A stretch of DNA of 64,000 nucleotides from contig JAOTOL010001637.1 of the NCBI GenBank assembly GCA_034440575.1, positions 1,620,001 to 1,684,000 of the forward strand, read 5' to 3'. The notes under the pieces are model-generated. The model made no database searches and was not told the DNA's origin. It worked only from the letters and a program-made list of their open reading frames with translations. Made by a program: the position numbers and the translations under genes. The stretch comes from Imbricaverruca yamaguchii. Lineage: Eukaryota > Arthropoda > Thecostraca > Neoverrucidae. The first letter of the stretch is position 1. The number at the start of each line of letters is the position of its first letter. Shown piece after piece: positions 55,601 through 64,000 of the stretch.

Positions 55601-56710
55601 TGTTATAATGATGGGTGTCGGACCGCTACTATGTATTAATGATTGTGTCGGACCGCTACTGAGTGATAGTGATGTGTGTCGGACCGCTACTGTGTGATAA
55701 TGATGTGTGTCGGACCGCTACTGTGTGCTAATGATGTGTGTCGGACAGCTACTGTATGCTAATGATGTGTGTCGGACCGCTACTGTGTGATAATGATGTG
55801 TGTCGGACCGCTACTGTATGCTAATGATGTGTGTCGGACCGCTACTGTATGCTGATGATGTGTGTCGGACCGCTACTGTGCGCTAATGATGTGTGTCTGA
55901 CCGCTACTGTATGCTAATGATGTGTATTGGACCGCTACTGTGTGATAATGACGTGTGTCTGACCGTTACAGTGTTAACATGATGTGTGTCGGACCGCTAC
56001 TGTGTGATAATGATGCGTGTCGGACCGCTACTGTGTTATACTGATGTGTGTCGGACCGCTACTATGTATTAATGATGTGTGTCGGACCGCTACTGAGTGA
56101 TAGTGATGTGTGTTGGACCACTACTGTGTGATAATGATGTGTGTCGGACCGCTGCTGTGTGCTAATGGCGTGTGTCGGACCGCTACTGTGTGCTAATGAT
56201 GTGTTTCGGACCGCTACTATGTACTAATGATGGGTGTCGGACCACTACTGTGTGATAATGATGTGTGTTGGACCGCTACTGTGTGATAATGATGTGTGTC
56301 TGACCGCTACTGTATGATAATGATGTGTGTCGGACCGCTACCGTATGATAATGATGTGTGTCGGACCGCTACTGTGTGATGATGATGTGTGTCGGACCGC
56401 TACTGTGTGATAATGACGTGTGTCTGACCGTTACAGTGTTAACATGATGTGTGTCGGACCGTTACTGTGTGATAATGATGTGTGTCTGACCACTACTGTG
56501 TTAACATGATGTGTGTCGGACCGCTACTGTGTTAACATGATGTGTGTCGGACCGCTACTGTGTGATAATGATGTGTGTCGGACCGCTACTGTGTGATAAT
56601 GATGTGTGTCGGACCGCTACTGTGTGCTAATGATGTGTGTCGAACCGTTACTGTGTTAACATGATGTGTGTCGGACCGCTACTGTGTGATAATGATGTGT
56701 GTCGGAGCGT
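52630..56710. repeat. 31-bp minisatellite, ~130 copies, with a 1.2-kb internal duplication
   Basis: Unit: 'gtgtgtcggaccgctactgt' + 'gtgataatgat', with alternates 'gatactgtgttataatgat' and 'gttacagtgttaacatgat'. The block 53822-55040 recurs at 55351-56570 with an offset near 1.53 kb and the same order of variants. The period is not a multiple of three and the frames are closed. Confidence 0.97.
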
Positions 56711-57084
56711 CACTGTGAGCCAGGCCGCCACTTTGCACCAATGCCTTGTGTCGGACCGCCGCTGTGTGTCAGTGCCGTGTGTCAGGCCGCTACTGTTGCT
56801 TAGGCCGCTACTGTGTGTCAGGTCGGTACTGTGTCTCAGCCTGCTACTGTATGTGAGACCGCTACTGTGCACCAGACCTCTGTTGCGTATCGTGCCGCTA
56901 GTGTGTGTCTATGTTGTGTGATGAGCCGCTACTGTATGTCATAACTGTGTGACAGGTCCCTACTGGGTGACATTAGTATGTGATAGTAGGCTACTATTTA
57001 TTTACACCTTATTCCCGTGTGGAAGATCCGCTACTATGTGTCATTGCTACGTAATAGGCCGCCAAAGCTAGGCTGATGCTATGG

Positions 57085-58000
57085 ACCAGTGTCGTGCATC
57101 AGTACCGTGCATCAGGTCGCCGCTGTGTATCACCACTGTGTGGCAGACTGCCACTGCGGACCAGTACCGTGCATCAGGCCGCCGCTGTGTGGCACCACTG
57201 TCTGGCAGACTGCCACTATGGACCAGTACCGTGCATCAGGCCGTCGCTGTGTATCACCACTGTGTGGCAGACTGCCACTATGGACCAGTACCGTGCATCA
57301 GGCCGCCACTGTGTCGCAGACTGCCACTACGGACCAGTACCGTGCATCAGGCCGCCGCTGTGTGTCGCAGACTGCCACTATGGACCAGTACCGTGCATCA
57401 GGCCGCCGCTGTGTGTCGCAGACTGCCACTATGGACCAGTACCGTGCGTCAGGCCGCCGCTGTGTGTGGCAGACTGCCACTATGGACCAGTACCGTGCGT
57501 CAGGCCGCCGCTGTGTGGCACCACTGTGTGGCAGACTGCCACTATGGACCAGTACCGTGCATCAGGCCGCCGCTGTGTGTCGCAGACTGCCACTATGGAC
57601 CAGTACCGTGCGTCAGGCCGCCGCTGTGTGGCGCCACTGTGTGGCAGACTGCCACTATGGACCAGTACCGTGCGTCAGGCCGCCGCTGTGTGGCACCACT
57701 GTGTGGCAGACTGCCACTATGGACCAGTACCGTGTCAGGTGTTCAGACCCACTGGACCAGTACTTCGCGTCAGGCCGCCGCTTTGTGTGGCAGACTGCCA
57801 CTATGGACCAGTACCGTGCATCAGGCCGCCGCTGTGTGTCGCAGACTGCCACTATGGACCAGTACCGTGCATCAGGCCGCCGCTGTGTGTCGCAGACTGC
57901 CACTATGGACCAGTACCGTGCGTCAGGCCGCCACTGTGTGGCAGACTGCCACTACGGACCAGTACCGTGCGTCAGGCCGCCGCTGTGTGTCGCAGACTGT
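57085..58000. repeat. 51-bp minisatellite
   Basis: About 16 units of 'ggaccagtaccgtgcatcag' + 'gccgccgctgtgtgtcgcag' + 'actgccactat', some with a 'gtgtggcaccact' insertion. The multiple-of-three period leaves all three plus frames open for 315-355 codons at once, which argues against coding. Confidence 0.95.
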
Positions 58001-58139
58001 CGCCGCGCCAGTCACACGCTGGCATTGATCGCCGGCGTGCCGCTCCGGGCGAGCCAGGCGCGGCGACCAACATGGCGGCCACTGGCTGCGCCAGTATACG
58101 TCACTGTCGTCGGACGCGCCTGAGCCGGGTGCCGATCCG

Positions 58140-58255
58140 CTGACGAATTGAGACGGCGGCGCGCGGCGACCGGCCAGGCGCGGCCGGCGGCGTTCGTGGC
58201 GCGCCGCTCGCATAGTTATGCCCGCGCGACGGCCGGCCGACAAGTGACCGGCAGA
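58140..58255. other. Short CpG-dense segment
   Basis: Very rich in CG dinucleotides ('gacggcggcgcgcggcgacc'). It could be a promoter or first exon of an unseen gene, but no coding signal supports it. Confidence 0.25.
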
Positions 58256-58319
58256 TGATGATGGAACGGCTGTGTGGCGCCGGCATCCTGTCCACCGATA
58301 CATGGATATTTTTGCTAAG

Positions 58320-58760
58320 AGTCCGTTGTCAGAGATGCCGGACCGCCGCCGGTCAGCGTTTCAGGTCTTCCCATTCCCCTACCCATTTCCCATTGTCCTA
58401 CCTCGAGGTGCCGCACCGTCCCTGGTCCGACTTCCAGGCGACTCCCTCCCTCGAGATGCCGGACCGTCCCTGGTTATATATCCGTGTGTTCTCCTTCCCT
58501 CCTTCGAGGTGCCCGACCGTACCTGAACATATTTCCAAGTGTTTCCCTCCCCTACCCCGAGGTGCCAGATCCCACCCGATCAGACTTCCAGGTGTTCCCC
58601 TCCCTTCCCGCGAGGTGCCGAACCACCCCTGGTCAGATCTCCAGGTGTTCCCTCCCCTCCCTCGAGATGATGGTTCCTACCTGGCCAGACCTCTAGGTGT
58701 TCTCCACCTCTCATCCGAAGTGCCGGACGCGCCTGGTCAGAGATATAGGTGTCTACTCGA
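58320..58760. repeat. ~62-bp degenerate repeat
   Basis: About seven units of 'cgaggtgccggaccgtccct' + 'ggtcagacttccaggtgttc' + 'cctccc'. Proline-rich open frames follow from the repeat. Confidence 0.7.
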
Positions 58761-59334
58761 AATGTCAAGCCACACTATGGTTTCAATGGCTCCAGAACTA
58801 CTGAGTTGTCGAACGATGCCTGAGCAGGGTCTTGGGTCCTCTCGGGATGTCGAGCCGTACCCAACCGAAGCTCTGGCGCTCTTCCACAGTCATCGGCCTT
58901 GTTCAGCCAGCCCACCCTGGAATCTTTCCAGGTATAACATTTCCGCTGATATTGATCCAGAGTACGTATTGTATATACTGGAACGTACGATATAATATCG
59001 TGCAATCTAGACGTAGAGAAAAGGTTCCCATCATGCTTTCTTCTGTCTACACACTTGACCAATCCTGTACCCTACATGCTCTGATGAATATGGATTATCG
59101 GCATTAACAGACGAGACCTACCACGCTGCCTACAATTCCAGCTAATACTGCTCGTTCGCAGATGCCAGGTACGTTCCGTGGTCATGAGGTCACCTGTTTT
59201 AGAGCTTAACGACCACTCAAAGTGATCCGAATTATGCTCCTTCATCCGCAAATTTGGATGAAGCAATCCCGATTCATCGAACGATGAAGCAATCCCGCAA
59301 ATCTGGATGCAAGATATCAGATGCATACCAAAGA

Positions 59335-59390
59335 TGCACTGATACAAGATATCAGTGCATCGTTGATATCAGATGCACTGATATCAAACA
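59335..59390. repeat. Inverted repeat of 'gatatcagtgcat'
   Basis: 13-bp arms around a 12-nt loop, plus neighbouring partial copies of the same words. Confidence 0.7.
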
Positions 59391-59525
59391 TGCGTTGAAT
59401 TTTCTGAACTGTTGAGCCGAGGGAAAGGCCGGCTCACGTGTGCTGGTCGCCTCTTCATGCGCAGAGACCAACTGCTGGCCTGTCCTTTGGTTGGCCACCG
59501 CTACTGTTATCCTGTCTAATTGCAG

Positions 59526-59711
59526 GCAATCAAGCCACAATCGGACGAGACAGTTGTGATAGTCATCATCATCGTAACCAGCTACTTCTGGGTTCCCGGC
59601 TGGGGGCTGCGCACTTTCGTGTTCATCCACATCTTAGAGCGTCTGTGTCCTGCCACACGCGCTGTCCTGTCCCTCCAGGGGGCTCCACCGCCGCTCCCAC
59701 CGCTACCGTAA
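59526..59711 (+). CDS. Possible exon with membrane segment (unidentified)
   Basis: A good acceptor (CCTGTCTAATTGCAG at 59525) precedes an open frame reading 'AIKPQSDETVVIVIIIVTSY' then 'FWVPGWGLRTFVFIHILERL', with a hydrophobic run, ending in TAA at 59709-59711 or at a weak donor (CTACC|GTAACC). I recognise no family, and no upstream exon is visible. The reverse strand is also open here ('NPEVAGYDDDDYHNCLVRLW'), so the strand is uncertain. Confidence 0.2.
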   Translation, partial: AIKPQSDETVVIVIIIVTSYFWVPGWGLRTFVFIHILERLCPATRAVLSLQGAPPPLPPLP

Positions 59712-60260
59712 CCTGTCCTGCTCCTCCAGAGGGCTGCACCGCCGCTCCCACCGCTACCGTAACCTGTCCTGCTCCTCCAGAGGGCTGCACCGCCGCTCCC
59801 ACCGCTACCGTAACCTGTCCTGCTCCTCCAGAGGGCTGCACCGCCGCTCCCACCGCTACCGTAACCTGCCCTGCCCCTCCAGGGGGCTGCACCGCCGCTC
59901 CCTACCGTAGCATGTATGCCCCTCCACGTGACTACGCCACGGCTCCCGCCGCTACCGTAACTTGTCTTGCCCCTCCATAGGGTTACTCCGCCGTTACTGT
60001 CGCTACCTTAACCCCTCCTGTCCCTCCATGGGGATACGCTACCGTTCCCGCCGCTACCGCAACCTGTACTGCTCCTCCAGGGGGCTGAACCGCCGCTCCC
60101 ACCGCTACCGTAACCTGCCCTGCCCCTCCAGGGAGCTGCACCTCCGCTCCCGCCGCTACCGTAACCTGCCCTACCCCTCCAGGGAGCTGCACCTCCGCTC
60201 CCGCCGCTACCGTAACCTGTACTGCTCTTCCATCTGGCCACGCCTCCGTTCCCGCCACTA
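59660..60260. repeat. 51-bp array of acceptor-like units
   Basis: About 11 units 'cgctaccgtaacctgtcctg' + 'ctcctccagagggctgcacc' + 'gccgctcccac'. Each has a pyrimidine-rich tract and CAG. The sequence before the candidate exon at 59526 ('ccaccgctactgttatcctg' then 'tctaattgcag') resembles the unit. Confidence 0.92.
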
Positions 60261-63200
60261 TAGTAGCCTGTCCTGTCCGGTGTGAGGCTGTCGCCGTCCG
60301 GTGCTGTCCTGCCTGGTCTGAGGCTGTCGCCTTCCGGTGTTCCCCTGTACGGTGGGCGCGTGGTGCGCAGTCGGCGTATTGCCGCCGACAGCGGCCGTCC
60401 ATCTGGCCGGAGAACAATGTGACGTGTGCACGTGTCGGCGCCTGCCAAACGGGGCCGTCAAGTCGAGAGCTGCCAGACTGATCAGCTCGGGAGCTGCCAG
60501 ACTGACAGGCAGCAGCGCCGCCGTCCAATTGACGGCTGGATGGCAGCGCGCGTCAACTGCTCTCGCACGTGCTGCTGCTGAAGCGGCGCTGTCCTGCCGC
60601 TAATGTGTGATGCGGCCATTGGCGCATGCTGCCCCTGCGCACATGTCTAAAGGGCCGCTGCATGGGGGCGGTGCGAAGTGAGATGGAATGAAATCGGCTG
60701 CTCAGCCTCGTGGTATTTAGCTAGTATCACAGCTGGATGATTATGCGGTTAGAAAAGCTTGCGTCTGTCTTCCACAACAACCCTAACTTCGGTATCTGTC
60801 TTCAGATTTGCTGACCGCACTAAAACCTCGACAGCGTGCGCGTTAAACTCTTCCTGGCTTGGTCGGGCAGCTGCTGGCTTCTCTGATCAATGCTATAAAT
60901 GTTCCTGTTGATTACATTTCAGATGTTTGTTTCACATTGCCCAGAGGCTTTGTCTTTCTCCCACATCCTTTAGTAAGTAATCATCTTTTCCGACCTCTTA
61001 GATGATTCTTTAATTGTTGAGGTACATGTCAAGGGTCAACCCTTCCGTCAGCCCAGGTCCCTTTCGTCCGTCCAGGAGACCGTCACGCCACCACCAGGGG
61101 GCCCTTATTGCCCCCTACACTACCACCTTGAAGGGCCCTTACAGGACCCGTTGACACTCCAGGTGGGCTGCTCCTTCGCCCCTCCCCTTGGCTACGCCAC
61201 TGTGCTCGCTATGTACGAAGTTCTTGAGAGGCCATCACGTGTTCAGGGTGTAGCGAAGTTCACGATTTAAGCCGACCGTGGTTTATGCGATTAAACGTGT
61301 TCTGAAACAGGCACTAGCTGGATAGCGAGGGTACACCTGATTCCCACCTGCGCTGCATCCAATGTTGTCTAATGCTGCATCCAATGCCCATGGTAACCGC
61401 ATTGTGAGTGTATCTCACGGCGAGTGGTGAAGATAACGTTTGCCCTTTTTACCGTGACATGCTCCTACAACACTATCAACTACCCGAGACGTCGCGAAAC
61501 AGTGTGCCACCGACTTCTACCTGTTATCACAGGCTGAGGGATAGCCAATGGATCACAGTTTCTCACCGTGATGATACCTCTGGCGTCGCGTGGCAGCCAC
61601 AGCAGCAGCAGCAGCTCCATGTAGTGAACAGCTCCGGCAGAAACATCATCAGATATAATGTGGTATTGCACCACTGCGACTGAATTATCAGTTTTGCGGC
61701 AGGAATACCAAATTTCGCTAAAGTATACCTACTTTCGAGAAATTTGGTATTCCTTGCTTAACCCATTTTGTACGCCGAGCATATTTTTTTTGGAACACAA
61801 GCATTGCAACTTGCTGTCTGGTTTAAGCGGCAGATTTGCGTATCATTCCTCATCTGTTAATGCAACCTCCCCCTTGTTTCTCTTGTTATGATTGAGATTT
61901 AAAAGATCTGGTAAAGCAAAACGCCGGCAGAACAGTCCGGCTTATATAATAATATGTGTGTAAAAAAGTTTGTAAGTTGGTTTGCCTGTCGTCTAGGTTA
62001 TCGAATAGATTGTGTAATCATACTAATTCGGAATGCCGATGATGTCACTATGGCCCCATACAATCTGATTCACAAATAAATTTAATCAAAAAGCTAAGCA
62101 GTTATTATGTTAGGTAATATACTACACTACATGAAAAAGCACCATTTTTCCATGATGCGCGTCCAACTAATGCTTGTTGGCATAACTCTACAAACCATAT
62201 CAGCTGGAAAGATTAACTGGTTGACATGTACACGGTGCACATGCAATGAACTGCAAACAACAGACTATAATTCCATTTCTAGAAGGGTTTTCAATTTAAG
62301 AAAGGTAAACCATAAGGGTGCTTCTTATCCAGAAATATAGGATGCATCTTGGCTGCTGTGGCCTTAGCAATCCTATAATTAAGTAAAACGTGCAGATATA
62401 TTGGAAATGTCCTCAATCAATGGTAGGTTTAATTTCAGTTTTCAATTATTACCAAAAATTGTTGCTACTTACGTGCCGTGTCAGCTTTTAGGTTGCCTGA
62501 TGCAAAACTACATGCACTTTCAACTTCGCTGTAAAATCTTGTGGCTGAACTTTGCTAACTTCACATCTTCCCAGATGTGTTTATTTTGTATTTTTGCATT
62601 GTTTACCGCTTGTTTTCTATAACTACCTTTGATTCGCACCGTCATTTAGTGCTTTCTTTCAGTGATTGGTATTTTCATGTTATATTGTATATGTTGTGTG
62701 AATTCCGTTGATTTGTAGGAGTATCTGATATGCTTAAGGATGCAACATTCCACACAAAAATATCAGCGAAGACATGGAATTTGTGCGTAGTGTACCGAAA
62801 TTTGTTAAATTTGTTGCATACGACTAAAAAACGTCCATGCATCAAACATTTGTAACTAAGGCTCGTTTCGTAAAAATGATATTTGACTGTCTTAAATGTA
62901 GACATGCTGGACTCAGCTCCAGTACATCATAGGTTCATAAAAGAGAGCATTGGCATAAAAGACAACCAGCCATGTATCGGTGCATTTAGGTACACGAGCT
63001 TCGCGCTTCCATTCGATGGCACTCTGATGTACCTATCTGACTGCTAATGCGTTCATGTCACTGCCGGATCAGCCACATATCCCTCAACTTCAACTGCTGG
63101 CCTCTTATGCATCTTACCAGGCAACTCTTCGATCTCACCCGGTGAGGCTCGCGATGCTATGCGCCGTGCTTGATGGAGTGATGTACTGGAGTGTGAAGTG

Positions 63201-64000
63201 ATGTAGGCCCATGGTCAGTACGATGTACAATCGTACTGAAGTAACCCCCTTATAGAACACGACATAAATGACGAAGTATGCATCACACGAATGGACAGCG
63301 AAATTCTGAAATGCAGCGTCAAATACTGGCGTTGATTTATACAAATAATTGGGGGGACACAATACATGAAGGCAATGGGACGGCCAAAATGGATTAGGGA
63401 TCACACTTCATAGGGCCCCATGTTGGAAGCTAAAATTATGTAGGGGCGAAGCCAACATTGAGGGGGCTTGCCTCCTCAAAACCATGTAAACAAAATCCCT
63501 GATGTCAAGTTCGGTTTCACTATTTTTTACACGTAAACTTGGAGTGTTGCATGCATGTTGCGTTCAAGCCGATCTGACTGCACGCTGATTGAGTACTAGC
63601 CAATTACGATCCCCAGCCCTATAAAAGGTAAGCGATGTCACCATCTGGCTGCAGGACAAAGGACAGAATTTATGACTACTTAGTGTCACTCCTGTTGCAA
63701 GCAAATGCAGTTCTTCGCCCTCCCAGTTATAATCCGTTTTGTAACCATCATGGCGAAAGAATTCCTAGAATCACAACATTGGTACGCCGCGGAGGTACTT
63801 TCAGGTATGCAAAAATAGCACCCCGACATGGTTACCCCGACTTGTTGCCACGACCAGCGCCTTTAAATTAAAGCTTGACCATTAGGCTCGCAGATGCATT
63901 GTGTGAAACGGCCATCAGGATGTGGATTGCTATATTAATATTGAATTTGTTGTTGCACCGCGGCACAAATAGCGACAAACAGAGCACAAACGTATTTGGA
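60261..64000. other. Right end, no recognised gene
   Basis: 60290-60600 is GC-rich with a small duplication of 'gagctgccagactga'. From 60650 the sequence is unique and AT-rich from about 61680. A plus-strand frame at 63635-63871 ends 'RRGGTFRYAKIAPRHGYPDL' plus 'LPRPAPLN' and could be a terminal exon, but I recognise no family. Confidence 0.35.

Noticed and set aside
52630..56710. CRISPR-like array of ~31-bp repeats
   Set aside because: Units are contiguous with no spacers, no cas genes are present, and the surrounding genes are animal genes with introns.

Overview
The window is animal nuclear DNA, probably from an arthropod. Genes are split into short GC-rich exons with GT-AG introns, and the rest is tandem repeats, tRNA-derived SINEs and a decayed LINE. 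A crustacean such as a barnacle is a guess from general character only. I see no bacterial operon, CRISPR array, rRNA gene or intact tRNA gene.

Three genes can be read. (1) MON1, minus strand, 20,695 to 3,843: nine exons whose splice phases join into one 534-codon frame. MON1 is the longin-domain partner of CCZ1 in the Rab7 exchange factor. (2) A small unrecognised single-pass membrane protein, plus strand, 33,295 to 34,923: two exons, 126 codons. (3) UBXN6, plus strand, 34,943 to 47,834: seven exons, 434 codons, a p97/VCP cofactor with an N-terminal VCP-binding helix, a PUB domain and a UBX domain. Only 19 nt separate the stop of (2) from the ATG of (3), both inside what looks like one exon, which suggests a dicistronic transcript. 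MON1 and the (2)/(3) pair are divergent, about 12.6 kb apart. MON1 and UBXN6 both belong to endosome/lysosome and p97 trafficking biology, but nothing in the sequence shows co-regulation beyond proximity.

Layout: 1-2.7 kb degenerate repeats; 2.7-3.8 kb an 80-bp array just past the MON1 stop; 3.8-20.7 kb MON1 with large introns; 20.7-33.3 kb AT-rich intergenic DNA holding satellites (about 153 and 175 bp), a dead CR1/Jockey-type LINE and older interspersed repeats; 33.3-47.8 kb the small gene and UBXN6; 48.6-51.6 kb a 45-bp minisatellite; 52.6-56.7 kb a 31-bp minisatellite; 57.1-58.0 and 59.5-60.3 kb 51-bp arrays; 60.3-64 kb without a recognisable gene.

The main discovery candidate is that many tandem arrays are built from exon edges. 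At several boundaries in both genes, the last or first few exon bases plus the adjacent splice site are repeated into the intron, so that each unit carries a decoy splice site: MON1 exon 3 and exon 8 donors, UBXN6 exon 4 donor, UBXN6 exon 6 acceptor, and weaker cases at the UBXN6 exon 1 and exon 5 donors and exon 5 acceptor. At UBXN6 exon 6 the repeated exon bases encode residues conserved in the protein family, so the exon edge is likely the source of the array.
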